Source: Variovorax davisae (GTDB lineage Bacteria > Pseudomonadota > Gammaproteobacteria > Burkholderiales > Burkholderiaceae_C). From it: a stretch of 64,000 bases of DNA. Position 1 is the first letter of the stretch. Every line of letters begins with the position of its first letter. The translations under genes and the position numbers were made by a program. A model generated the notes under the pieces. That model saw only the letters and a list, made by a program, of their open reading frames with translations. It searched no databases and was not told where the DNA came from. Below are positions 47,337-55,626 of this stretch, piece by piece. The stretch is from NCBI RefSeq assembly GCF_030316845.1, contig NZ_JASZYS010000004.1:62001-126000 (forward strand). Direction: 5' to 3'.

Positions 47337-49093
47337 GGCGCCGTGCGCACCGCCAGCGATACCGTGAAGATGCCCCATTCGTCGACCCGCTGGGCGATCT
47401 TGCGGAAGCCCGCCTGCGCGACCAGCTGGTCCATCTCGGCCTGCGTGCGGCGGCGCATGACCCAGGCCTCGCCCTGGCGGTGGCTGGTGAGCGCCCGGGC
47501 GATCATCTCGAGTTGCGGATGCCAGGGCTGGCCGGTGTAGACCAGATAGCCGCCGTCCTCCACCGCGTCGCCGACCCCGGCCAGCGAACCGGCCACCAGC
47601 GCGTTGTCGGGGAACAGTTCGTAGAGGCCCGACACCACGGCCAAGGTGGGACGCGGCTGCACGGCGGCGAGGCTGGCGCGGTCGAAGGCGTCGGCCTGCA
47701 CGAACTGCGCCGTGCCCTCCAGCCCCTTCTCGGCGATCAGCGCCCGGCCGTCGCGCACGTTGATGTCGCTGTAGTCGCGCAACAGGATCGAGCCGGCCTT
47801 GACCGGGCTGGCCGACACCGCGTCGAGCACATAGCGGCCATGGCCGGCCGCGATGTCCATCACGCGCACTTCGCGCCGCGCCTGGGCCAGCCGCGCCATC
47901 GCCTCGCGCAGCAGCTCTTCGACATGAAGCTTGCGCTGGCGGATGCCGCGCCAGCCGATCGAATCGAGATAGGTGCGGTCGATCGAGCGGCCCAGCGGCC
48001 CGGCCCCTGCCGCCTGGTTGCGGTAGACGTAGTCGAGCGTGCTGCCCGAGTCGAAGCCGGTGTCGTGGCCCAGCTTGACGCCCTGCGACAGCAGACCGCC
48101 GAAGCGCAGGCTGGCGCGCGTGAAGGCCCAGTAGGCGCCACGCGGCGACAGCGGGGACAGGGGTCGGGCCAGCGCCCGCGACTCGTCCGCGGTGTTGCCG
48201 TGCAGGTGGGCCGCGCGCAGGTCCACCGGTGCCGGCGGGGCGTCGAACAGCTGCAGGATGAAGTCGCGGATGGCGCGCACCGCGGGCGCGCGGTCCTTTT
48301 CGCCCAGCGTGTCGTGGAAGAAGCCGGGCAGGACCATCTTCGTCTTCACGGCGCTGCCGAGGCGCTCGAAGAAGCGGTGCTGCGGCGGCTGATGCACCAC
48401 CCAGTCGGCGCCGGAAATCAGCAGCTGCACCGGCAGCGTGATCGCGTTGGCATCGGCCACCACGCGGTCGGCCGCCTCGTAGAGGCCGAGCAGGATGTTC
48501 ACCGCGATCGGCCGCGAGATCAGCGGATCGCTCTCGTAGCTCGCGATGCGTTCCGGGTCGTGGGTGAGGAACTTCGGCTTCACATAGCTGTTGACGAAGA
48601 ACAGCCCGCGCAGCTTGTGCATCAGCCCGAGGCCGGCGCGCGCGAAGGGCACGTAGAGCTTGACCTTGAAGGCCGGCGAGGCGAGCGTGAGCCCGCGCAC
48701 CGGCGGCGCGTAGTCATGTGCCCAGGTCGCGACCAGCACCGCGCCCACGCTCTGCGCGATCACGTGGATATCCTCCGGCGGCACGCCGTGCGCGCTGCCG
48801 ATGTGCTCGATGAAGGTCTGGACGTCCCGCACCGAGGTGGCGAAGCTCGGGCTGTAGCCGCGTGGCCCGGGCGATCGGCCGTGGCCGCGGGCGTCCCAGG
48901 CGAAGAAGTCGAAATCCGGCAGCGCCAGTTCGTCGACCAGGTGCGCCATGCGGGCGCCATGCTCGTGGCCGCGGTGGAACAGCACGACCGCGCCGCGCCG
49001 CGCGGCGCCGGTGGCCGGCCAGTGGCGGTAGAACAGCGAGACGCCGTCGTGAGTGCTGAATCGTTCTTCTCGTGGCACGCGCGGCTCGGGCAT
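47333..49093 (-). CDS. ynbC: alpha/beta hydrolase - SAM methyltransferase fusion (YnbC-like)
   Basis: A 586-residue two-domain protein. The N-terminal half (residues 1-290) is a serine hydrolase with VLFHRGHEHGARM, DARGHGRSPGPRGYS and the nucleophile elbow HVIAQSVGAVLVA, plus a late histidine in FFHDTLGEKDR, similar to monoglyceride lipases. The C-terminal half is a class I methyltransferase with VMDIAAGHGRYVLDAV near residue 378. The same fusion is found in E. coli YnbC. It could acyl-trim and methylate a lipid head group. Confidence 0.88.
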   Translation of the reverse strand: MPEPRVPREERFSTHDGVSLFYRHWPATGAARRGAVVLFHRGHEHGARMAHLVDELALPDFDFFAWDARGHGRSPGPRGYSPSFATSVRDVQTFIEHIGSAHGVPPEDIHVIAQSVGAVLVATWAHDYAPPVRGLTLASPAFKVKLYVPFARAGLGLMHKLRGLFFVNSYVKPKFLTHDPERIASYESDPLISRPIAVNILLGLYEAADRVVADANAITLPVQLLISGADWVVHQPPQHRFFERLGSAVKTKMVLPGFFHDTLGEKDRAPAVRAIRDFILQLFDAPPAPVDLRAAHLHGNTADESRALARPLSPLSPRGAYWAFTRASLRFGGLLSQGVKLGHDTGFDSGSTLDYVYRNQAAGAGPLGRSIDRTYLDSIGWRGIRQRKLHVEELLREAMARLAQARREVRVMDIAAGHGRYVLDAVSASPVKAGSILLRDYSDINVRDGRALIAEKGLEGTAQFVQADAFDRASLAAVQPRPTLAVVSGLYELFPDNALVAGSLAGVGDAVEDGGYLVYTGQPWHPQLEMIARALTSHRQGEAWVMRRRTQAEMDQLVAQAGFRKIAQRVDEWGIFTVSLAVRTAP

Positions 49094-49107
49094 TTCGGTG
49101 TCCTGGG

Positions 49108-49752
49108 TCAGTGGCTGGGTTGGGCGCCGGCTTCGGCGAGCGCGCGGCGGATGCGGTTGCCGATGGTCCACGCTACCGCCGCCGCGAGCAGCGGCATGAG
49201 CCACCCCGTCCAGGCCGGCAGCGGCAGGCCCAGCGCCACGTAGAGCCCGAGGGCGCCGAAGACGAAGGCCCGGTCGCTCTTGCCCAGCGGGCCGTCGTAG
49301 CGGCGCGACGCGCCCACGGTCGGGCCCAGGGCGCCGGCGAACTCGCTCAGGCCGGCCAGCACGATCACGGCGCCGACCCAGAACGGGCTGAAGGGCGGGA
49401 CCAGGGCAAAGGGAAGGTAGAGCGCGGCGTCCGAGACGACGTCGGTCAGTTCGTTGAGGAAGGCGCCGAGCGCGCTTTGCTGGCCATGCTCGCGCGCCAG
49501 CATGCCGTCGACCGCATTGAAGGCCATGCGCAGCAGCATCCACAACGGCAGCAGCGCGAAGGCCGCCGCCGGCGGCGCGGCGAAGAACAGCCAGAGCCCC
49601 AGTGCCACCGAGACCGCGCAGGCCGCGACCGTGACCTGGTTGGCGGTCGCTCCGGCGGCATGCAGGCGCTTGACCAGCGGCCGCAGCAAAGCCTGAAACC
49701 TCGGCTTCAATTCGTAGATCGACACGCTGGGGGAGCCCTCCTGGACGCGCAT
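49108..49752 (-). CDS. ynbA: CDP-alcohol phosphatidyltransferase (YnbA-like)
   Basis: A 214-residue membrane enzyme of the CDP-alcohol phosphatidyltransferase family, which joins CDP-diacylglycerol to an alcohol head group. The motif D-x2-D-G-x2-A-R-x8-G-x3-D-x3-D appears as NAVDGMLAREHG followed by LGAFLNELTDVVSD: the first and third aspartates are asparagine, while the second and fourth remain. This may be a subfamily feature (I recall similar changes in E. coli YnbA). First gene of the minus-strand operon, divergent from ruvB. Confidence 0.86.
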   Translation of the reverse strand: MRVQEGSPSVSIYELKPRFQALLRPLVKRLHAAGATANQVTVAACAVSVALGLWLFFAAPPAAAFALLPLWMLLRMAFNAVDGMLAREHGQQSALGAFLNELTDVVSDAALYLPFALVPPFSPFWVGAVIVLAGLSEFAGALGPTVGASRRYDGPLGKSDRAFVFGALGLYVALGLPLPAWTGWLMPLLAAAVAWTIGNRIRRALAEAGAQPSH

Positions 49753-49813
49753 TCTGCATGAGCGAACCCCCCCGGCGCACCCTGGCGGACCCGGGTGCGG
49801 CCGTTCGGCCGAC

Positions 49814-49819
49814 TAAACT
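49814..49819 (+). promoter_or_regulatory. -10 box candidate (TAAACT) for ruvB
   Basis: TAAACT lies 22 bases before the ruvB ATG in the 88-bp gap shared with the divergent ynb-like operon. No convincing -35 is present. Confidence 0.3.
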
Positions 49820-49840
49820 GTTCGTTCAGCCTATCGCCCC

Positions 49841-50896
49841 ATGACCATCCAGACCGACGACTTCGCCCCGGCCCCGCAACGCGTGGTGTCGGCCGCACCC
49901 GCCTCGCCCAACGAAGAAGCCATCGAGCGCGCGCTGCGGCCCAAGCTGCTCGATGAATACGTCGGCCAGGCCAAGGTGCGCGAGCAGCTCGAGATCTTCA
50001 TCGGCGCCGCGCGCCATCGGGCCGAGGCGCTCGACCATGTGCTGCTGTTCGGCCCGCCGGGCCTCGGCAAGACCACGCTGTCGCACATCATCGCGGCCGA
50101 ACTCGGGGTCAACCTGCGCCAGACCTCGGGCCCGGTGCTCGAGAAGCCCAAGGACCTGGCGGCCCTGCTGACCAACCTCGAGCGCAACGACGTGCTCTTC
50201 ATCGACGAGATCCACCGGCTGTCGCCGGTGGTCGAGGAAATCCTCTACCCGGCGCTGGAGGACTACCAGATCGACATCATGATCGGCGAGGGTCCGGCGG
50301 CGCGCAGCATCAAGCTCGACCTGCAGCCCTTCACGCTGGTCGGCGCCACCACGCGCGCCGGCATGCTGACCAATCCGCTGCGCGACCGCTTCGGCATCGT
50401 GGCGCGGCTGGAGTTCTATACCGCGGAAGAACTCGCACGCATCGTGCGGCGCAGCGCCGGCCTGCTCGGCGTGCCGACGGACGACGAGGGCGGACTGGAA
50501 ATCGCGCGCCGTTCGCGCGGCACGCCGCGGATCGCCAACCGGCTGCTGCGCCGGGTGCGCGACTATGCGCAGGTCAAGGGCGACGGCCGCATCACGGTCG
50601 AGATCGCGCACAAGGCGCTGGCGATGCTCGACGTCGATCCGCAGGGCTTCGACCTGATGGACCGCAAGCTGCTCGAAGCCGTGATCCACCGCTTCGACGG
50701 CGGCCCGGTCGGCCTCGACAACATCGCGGCCAGCATCGGCGAGGAGTCCGGCACCATCGAGGACGTGATCGAGCCCTACCTGATCCAGCAGGGCTACCTG
50801 CAGCGCACGCCGCGCGGGCGCATCGCCACGCTGGCGGCCTACCGCCACCTCGGGGTGGCGCCGCCGCAGCGGGACGGGGACATGTTCGGCAGCTGA
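49841..50896 (+). CDS. ruvB: Holliday junction helicase motor RuvB
   Basis: A 351-residue AAA+ ATPase that drives branch migration with RuvA. Walker A is [20 protein letters not shown] near residue 68, Walker [13 protein letters not shown] near 118, sensor 1 [18 protein letters not shown] near 165 and the C-terminal winged helix [18 protein letters not shown]. Unlike in many bacteria it is not adjacent to ruvA or ruvC. Confidence 0.97.
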   Translation: MTIQTDDFAPAPQRVVSAAPASPNEEAIERALRPKLLDEYVGQAKVREQLEIFIGAARHRAEALDHVLLFGPPGLGKTTLSHIIAAELGVNLRQTSGPVLEKPKDLAALLTNLERNDVLFIDEIHRLSPVVEEILYPALEDYQIDIMIGEGPAARSIKLDLQPFTLVGATTRAGMLTNPLRDRFGIVARLEFYTAEELARIVRRSAGLLGVPTDDEGGLEIARRSRGTPRIANRLLRRVRDYAQVKGDGRITVEIAHKALAMLDVDPQGFDLMDRKLLEAVIHRFDGGPVGLDNIAASIGEESGTIEDVIEPYLIQQGYLQRTPRGRIATLAAYRHLGVAPPQRDGDMFGS

Positions 50897-51015
50897 GCGG
50901 GCGCTTCGGCGTTTTCTTGCTCGCAGAGAGAGGCTTCCGATTGCGCAGCCGCCGCGGGAGTAGAAACTCGGAGCCCGGCATGCGATCCCGCAGGCCGGCA
51001 ACGAGAGGGGCGGCC
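50897..51015. other. intergenic region between ruvB and the oxidoreductase
   Basis: A 119-bp gap. It contains a ribosome site (GAGGGG near 51005-51010) for the ATG at 51016; no clear terminator or promoter could be assigned. Confidence 0.4.
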
Positions 51016-52560
51016 ATGCGAGATCCGGCGGACGACATGCGCGTCATCGTCATCGGGAGCGGTTTCGGCGGCGCCGTCTGCGCGTCGAGGTTGGCGGCCG
51101 CGGGTTTCAGCGTCACGCTGCTCGAGCGCGGCCCGTGGCGCGACACCGTGCCGGTTCGCGCCGCCGGCATCGCGGGCGCGTCGCCCTTGCCCGCCAGCGG
51201 CGGCATTCGCTACCTGCTTCGAAGGATCCGGCCCCTGGGCGGTCCCAAGAACGGTGTGCCGTTCGGCAAGAAGGGCTTCATCGAACTGCATGCGGCCGGC
51301 GACCTGACGGCCATCTGCACGTCATCGGTCGGCGGCGGCAGCCACATCTGGTCGGCGTTGATGGTGAAGCCGCCGCCCTCGTACTGGGACGGCGTCGCCG
51401 CGGCGGTTTCGGCCAGTGGCATGGACGTGCACTATGCGCGGGTCTTCCACGAACTGGGCGGGGCGGCGCCGAGCCGGCCGCAGGACGTGCCGAATCGCAC
51501 CAGCCACGCCTGGGCGGGCAAGTCCTTCCTGGCGCCGGTGGCCGACGACGCGCAGCCGGCCATGGGCCTGCTGTTCCCGCGCCACGCACGCGACACGCAG
51601 CCCTACCGCACGCACGACGGCGTCTCGAGGACGCCGCTGGACTACGCCCGGGCGGAAGGCGCCTTCGGCAGCCCTTCGGGCGCGAAGTCCACCGTGGATG
51701 CGCTCTACCTGCTGCCGGCGCTGGGCTCGGGCCGGCTGGTGGTGCGCGAACTGTGCGAGGTCACGCACATCCGCCGCACGGCGGACGATGGCTATGAAGT
51801 CTCGGCGCACGACCACCGCGGCGGCAGGGCCTCGACCTTTTCGGCCCCCGTCGTGGTGCTCGCGGCAGGCACGCTCAACACCCTGCGCCTTTTGTTCCGC
51901 AGTCGCGCGCACGGCGGGCTGGGCGCGATGCCGGCGCTCGGCAAGGGCATCGGCACCAACGGCGACTGCCTCGCGACCTGGCGGGTCGACGACACACCGC
52001 GGCGCAACCCGGCCTTGGGCACGCCCGTTCACGGCCGCATCCGGATTCGCGGCCACGAGGACGTCGGCTACATGGTCGTCGCCGGCGTCGATGCGCCACC
52101 CCTGCCGCGCTGGCTGCGCCACGCGGCGGCGGCCGCCGCTTCGAAGAAGTTCCAGCTGATCGCCATGGGCGCCGATCGGGCCGATGGCGTCGCCAGCTAT
52201 GCCGGGGAGCGGCTGCGCATTCGCTACGACATGGGCGGCAGCCCGATCTACGGCCAGGTCTTCGAGGCCTTCCGCAGCCTGGCGCAGGCCTCCGGCTGGC
52301 GCGTCAAGTTCGATGACGGCAAGGCCTTTACGGCCCATCCGATGGGAGGCTGCCGCATATCGGACGATCCGGCGCTCGGCGTCGTCGATGGGCGCGGCGA
52401 GGTCCACGGATTGCCCGGCCTCTATGTCGCCGACGCCTCGGCGTTGCCCAAGGCCGCAGGGGTGCCGCCCTCGCTGACCATCGCGGCCTGGGCTTCGCAT
52501 GTCGCACAAGGCCTGTGCCAGTCGCGCGGCATGCGAGCCACGCCTTCCGAACCCTCCTGA
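51016..52560 (+). CDS. FAD-dependent GMC-type oxidoreductase
   Basis: A 514-residue flavoprotein of the GMC/cholesterol-oxidase type. The Rossmann ADP-binding motif VIVIGSGFGGAVCASRLAAA lies at residues 9-28, the second glycine-rich signature VVVLAAGTLNTLRLLFRS near 285, and the C-terminal FTAHPMGGCRISDDPALGVV and LYVADASALPKAAGVPPSLT end with the histidine-containing active-site region. Substrate unknown (alcohol or steroid-like). The ATG at 51016 is used for its ribosome site; an ATG at 50980 is in frame. A 103-residue gene follows after 12 bases. Confidence 0.87.
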   Translation: MRDPADDMRVIVIGSGFGGAVCASRLAAAGFSVTLLERGPWRDTVPVRAAGIAGASPLPASGGIRYLLRRIRPLGGPKNGVPFGKKGFIELHAAGDLTAICTSSVGGGSHIWSALMVKPPPSYWDGVAAAVSASGMDVHYARVFHELGGAAPSRPQDVPNRTSHAWAGKSFLAPVADDAQPAMGLLFPRHARDTQPYRTHDGVSRTPLDYARAEGAFGSPSGAKSTVDALYLLPALGSGRLVVRELCEVTHIRRTADDGYEVSAHDHRGGRASTFSAPVVVLAAGTLNTLRLLFRSRAHGGLGAMPALGKGIGTNGDCLATWRVDDTPRRNPALGTPVHGRIRIRGHEDVGYMVVAGVDAPPLPRWLRHAAAAAASKKFQLIAMGADRADGVASYAGERLRIRYDMGGSPIYGQVFEAFRSLAQASGWRVKFDDGKAFTAHPMGGCRISDDPALGVVDGRGEVHGLPGLYVADASALPKAAGVPPSLTIAAWASHVAQGLCQSRGMRATPSEPS

Positions 52561-52572
52561 CAAGGAAACCCG

Positions 52573-52884
52573 ATGATCACGGCAATTCTCGAATACTGCC
52601 TCCCGACGCCTTGTGCGAGAAGCGCGGTGCTGGAGAAATTCAAGCAGGCCGAGAACCGCTTCCGCGGCATGGCGGGCCTGCAGCGCAAGTACTTCTGCTA
52701 CGACGAAGCCTCGGGCCTGGGCTTGAGCGTCTACCTGTGGGACTCGAAGACCGCCGCCGAAGCCGTGTTCACCGAAGCCTTCATCAGCGGGTTCGAGTCC
52801 GGCTTCGGCGTCCGGCCCTCGATACGCTGCATCGACACGCTGATGATCGTCGACAACGCGGCCGACGCGGTCGTGGTCTTCTAG
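52573..52884 (+). CDS. small dimeric alpha/beta-barrel-like protein
   Basis: A 103-residue protein with a ferredoxin-like pattern: ITAILEYCL strand, CARSAVLEKFKQAENRF helix, GLQRKYFCYD strand, LSVYLWDSKTAAEAVF strand-helix and SIRCIDTLMIVDN strand. This resembles the ABM/YdhR-type monooxygenase fold, but I cannot name the family. It is 12 bases after the GMC-like oxidoreductase and probably co-transcribed with it. It overlaps the convergent lipid gene by four bases (CTAG). Confidence 0.72.
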   Translation: MITAILEYCLPTPCARSAVLEKFKQAENRFRGMAGLQRKYFCYDEASGLGLSVYLWDSKTAAEAVFTEAFISGFESGFGVRPSIRCIDTLMIVDNAADAVVVF

Positions 52885-54632
52885 GTGCGCGGTTCGGCCT
52901 CGAAGACGTCTGCAACGGGCCGCACGCTCGACGCGATCAGCCACTGCGCCGCGTAGTAGCTGGCCAGCACCCACAGCGAAGCCACCGGCAGCGGCTGCAC
53001 GAAGCGGTTGGTGGCCAGCAGTGCGTCGCTCAGCATGAACAGGCAGGCGCCCAGCGCCACCCGTCGCGCACCGGCATCGCCGAGCACGGCCGCGCGGCCG
53101 AACGCCTGCGCCGCCATGCAGGCGATTACCACCACGTAGAGACCGACCGGGATCCGCAGGCCGGCCGGCAGCCCGCCCCACCACAGGAAGCCGTACATCA
53201 GGACGCCCACCGCCAGCGTGGCGGCCAGCGCGCGACGGCGCGGGAAGAGCCCCACGCCTTCGGCGAACAGCGCGATGTAGGCCAGGTGCGCGAGCAGGAA
53301 GGCGACCAGGCCGGGGATGAAGAGCGTCGGCCACATCAGCAGCACGTCGCCGGCCAGCGAAGCCGCCAGCCCCGCGAGCAGCAGCAGGGCGAAGCGCCCC
53401 GGCATGCCCTCGCCGCGCGCGCGCAGGCCGGCGAAGACGATCAGGATCGCGAGCGCCAGCGGCTTGGCGACGACATGCAGGCCGGCGATGCCGAGCGCGC
53501 CGCTCGCGCTCGCCAGCGCGGCGGCATCGACGAACAGCAGGCCGATCACCGGCAGCCGGCCCTGCAGCACGGCGCCCGTGGCCCAGAGCCCGGCGGTCAG
53601 CGCGCAGAGCCAGACCAGCGAGGTGCTCAAGGGGAGCGCGTCCGAGAACCACAGGAAGGCGGTGGCGCCGCCCAGCAGCGCGATGAACTGCAGCGCTGCG
53701 ACGGCCTGCACGCCGCGCGAGGCCGGCGGCTCGTAGCGCTGCACGGCGGCGATGTCGAAGGGCGGCTTCGGATCGTTCGCCGCCAGGTCGGCCGGCCGCC
53801 AGCCGGGCGGCTTGAACCACAGCCGCAGCTTGTCGCCCCAGTGCCGGGTGCGCCAGCTGTCGCGCGCCAGCGATGCATAGACCTCGGCATTGGCCCACAG
53901 CGGGTCCCAGCTGCGCAGCGGGCTGCGGGTGCCGTACACGCAGCGCTCGCCTTCTTCCTGGAAGCTGCCGAAGAGGCGGTCCCAGACGATCAGCACGCCG
54001 CCGTAGTTGCGGTCGACATAGCGGTCGTTGACCGCGTGGTGCACGCGATGGTTGGAGGGCGAGCAGAACCAGCGGTCGAACCAGCCCAGCTTGCCGACCT
54101 GCTCGGTGTGGACCCAGAACTGGTAGAGCAGGTCGACCAGCGCGACCACCCCGAAGACCAGCGGCGGCACGCCGGCGATCGCCATCGGCAGGTAGAAGAT
54201 CCAGCCGAACAGCGCGCCGCTGGAGGTCTGGCGCAAGGCGGTCGACAGGTTGTAGTGCTGGCTCTGGTGATGGACCACGTGCGCCGCCCACAGCAGCGCG
54301 CTCTCGTGGCCGAAGCGGTGCAGCCAGTAGTAGCAGAAGTCGTAGAAGACCAGCGCCAGCAGCCAGCCGTACCAGCGGGTCCAGAAGTCGGTGTCGGGGA
54401 ACAGCGCGAAGGCCGACCAGATGGCGGTGTAGATGCCGATGCGCAGCAGCCCGGTGAGGGCGGCGCTGATCTGGCTCAGCATGCCGAGGCCGATGCTGTT
54501 GAGGGTGTCGGGCAGGCGGTAGGTGTCCTGGCCGCTGCCGCGCCGCGCGCGCAGCCGGCCGACGAAGAACTCGATGCCGATGAGCAGGAAGAAGAACGGT
54601 GTCGCGAGAACGATGATCTGGCCGGGTCGCAT
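52881..54632 (-). CDS. fatty acid hydroxylase (sterol desaturase) - YhhN lysoplasmalogenase-like fusion
   Basis: A 583-residue membrane protein of two enzyme types. The N-terminal part (to about residue 270) is a di-iron hydroxylase of the sterol desaturase family: histidine boxes HRFGHE, HVVHHQSQHYN and SNHRVHH are complete. The C-terminal part (about 370-575) has eight hydrophobic segments with GDVLLMWPTLFIPGLVAFLL and FMLSDALLATNRF, the YhhN/TMEM86 pattern whose vertebrate member is a lysoplasmalogenase. Alkylglycerol monooxygenase belongs to the first family, so both halves could act on ether lipids. The start is taken at ATG 54632; a GTG at 54665 adds 11 residues. Confidence 0.85.
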   Translation of the reverse strand: MRPGQIIVLATPFFFLLIGIEFFVGRLRARRGSGQDTYRLPDTLNSIGLGMLSQISAALTGLLRIGIYTAIWSAFALFPDTDFWTRWYGWLLALVFYDFCYYWLHRFGHESALLWAAHVVHHQSQHYNLSTALRQTSSGALFGWIFYLPMAIAGVPPLVFGVVALVDLLYQFWVHTEQVGKLGWFDRWFCSPSNHRVHHAVNDRYVDRNYGGVLIVWDRLFGSFQEEGERCVYGTRSPLRSWDPLWANAEVYASLARDSWRTRHWGDKLRLWFKPPGWRPADLAANDPKPPFDIAAVQRYEPPASRGVQAVAALQFIALLGGATAFLWFSDALPLSTSLVWLCALTAGLWATGAVLQGRLPVIGLLFVDAAALASASGALGIAGLHVVAKPLALAILIVFAGLRARGEGMPGRFALLLLAGLAASLAGDVLLMWPTLFIPGLVAFLLAHLAYIALFAEGVGLFPRRRALAATLAVGVLMYGFLWWGGLPAGLRIPVGLYVVVIACMAAQAFGRAAVLGDAGARRVALGACLFMLSDALLATNRFVQPLPVASLWVLASYYAAQWLIASSVRPVADVFEAEPRT

Positions 54633-54744
54633 GACCGGGATTCTCGGTCGCAACCCCACTGTCACACCCCCAGGCTTCCCCTGTCATGCGGGCGTCACGG
54701 CGGCGCCTCCGGCACGTCACGGGCGGCTGCGATCGTGTCCGCCC

Positions 54745-55626
54745 ATGCAACGCGACGACGCCTTCCTTCGCGCATGGCGCGACACGACCGGCCCGGCCGG
54801 TGGCACGACCGACGACGAAGACGTCACCCGGCCGCCACAGACCTACCGCACCCTCTGGATTTCCGACCTGCACCTGGGCACCCCGGGCTGCCAGGCGCGG
54901 GCACTGCTCGACTTCCTGAAACACACGGAGTGCGAGACGCTGTTCCTGGTCGGCGACATCATCGACGGCTGGCAGCTGCGGCGCCACTGGTACTGGCCGC
55001 AGGCCCACAACGACGTGATCCAGAAGCTGCTGCGCAAGGCCCGCAAGGGCACGCGCGTGATGTTCATCCCGGGCAACCACGACGAGTTCGCGCGCAAGTA
55101 CCTGCAGCACAATTTCGGCGGCATCGACGTCGCGGACGAGTGGATCCACGAAACCGCCGACGGCCGCAAGCTGTGGGTCATGCACGGCGACCTGTTCGAC
55201 GGCGTGATCCAGTGCGCCAAGTGGCTGGCCCATGTCGGCGACTCGCTCTACGAGTTCACGCTGAAGCTCAACCGGCACCTCAACTCGCTGCGTGCACGCA
55301 TGGGGCTGCCCTACTGGTCCTTGTCGAAGTACCTGAAGCTGAAGGTCAAGCGTGCGGTGAGCTACGTGGGCGAGTTCGAGAGCGCGGTGGCGCGCGAGGC
55401 CCGCCGGCGCGGCGTGCAGGGCGTGGTCTGCGGCCACATCCACCATGCGGAGCTGCGCGACATCGACGGCATCCTGTATGCCAACGACGGCGACTGGGTC
55501 GAGAGCCTGACCGCGCTGGCCGAGCACGCCGACGGTTCGCTCGAGATCCTGCACTGGGCCGGCCAGCTGCCGGCCCTTTCGAGCCTCGAGGCGGCGGCCT
55601 CGCGGCGCGCGGCGGTGCCGGCATGA
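54745..55626 (+). CDS. UDP-2,3-diacylglucosamine diphosphatase-like metallophosphatase
   Basis: A 293-residue calcineurin-type phosphoesterase of the LpxH-related group. All metal motifs are seen: WISDLHLG near residue 38, VGDIIDGWQ near 68, PGNHDEFA near 106, HGDLFDGV near 147, and GHIHHAEL near 230. Homologues are often listed as UDP-2,3-diacylglucosamine diphosphatase but the group is separate from LpxH itself, so the substrate is open. It overlaps the glycosyltransferase gene as ATGA. Confidence 0.88.
   Translation: MQRDDAFLRAWRDTTGPAGGTTDDEDVTRPPQTYRTLWISDLHLGTPGCQARALLDFLKHTECETLFLVGDIIDGWQLRRHWYWPQAHNDVIQKLLRKARKGTRVMFIPGNHDEFARKYLQHNFGGIDVADEWIHETADGRKLWVMHGDLFDGVIQCAKWLAHVGDSLYEFTLKLNRHLNSLRARMGLPYWSLSKYLKLKVKRAVSYVGEFESAVAREARRRGVQGVVCGHIHHAELRDIDGILYANDGDWVESLTALAEHADGSLEILHWAGQLPALSSLEAAASRRAAVPA

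Noticed and set aside
51322..55554. A 1410-codon minus-strand open frame
   Set aside because: It crosses the GMC-like gene and the metallophosphatase on the opposite strand and the hydroxylase fusion out of frame. The real proteins there have full motifs and the frame has none.
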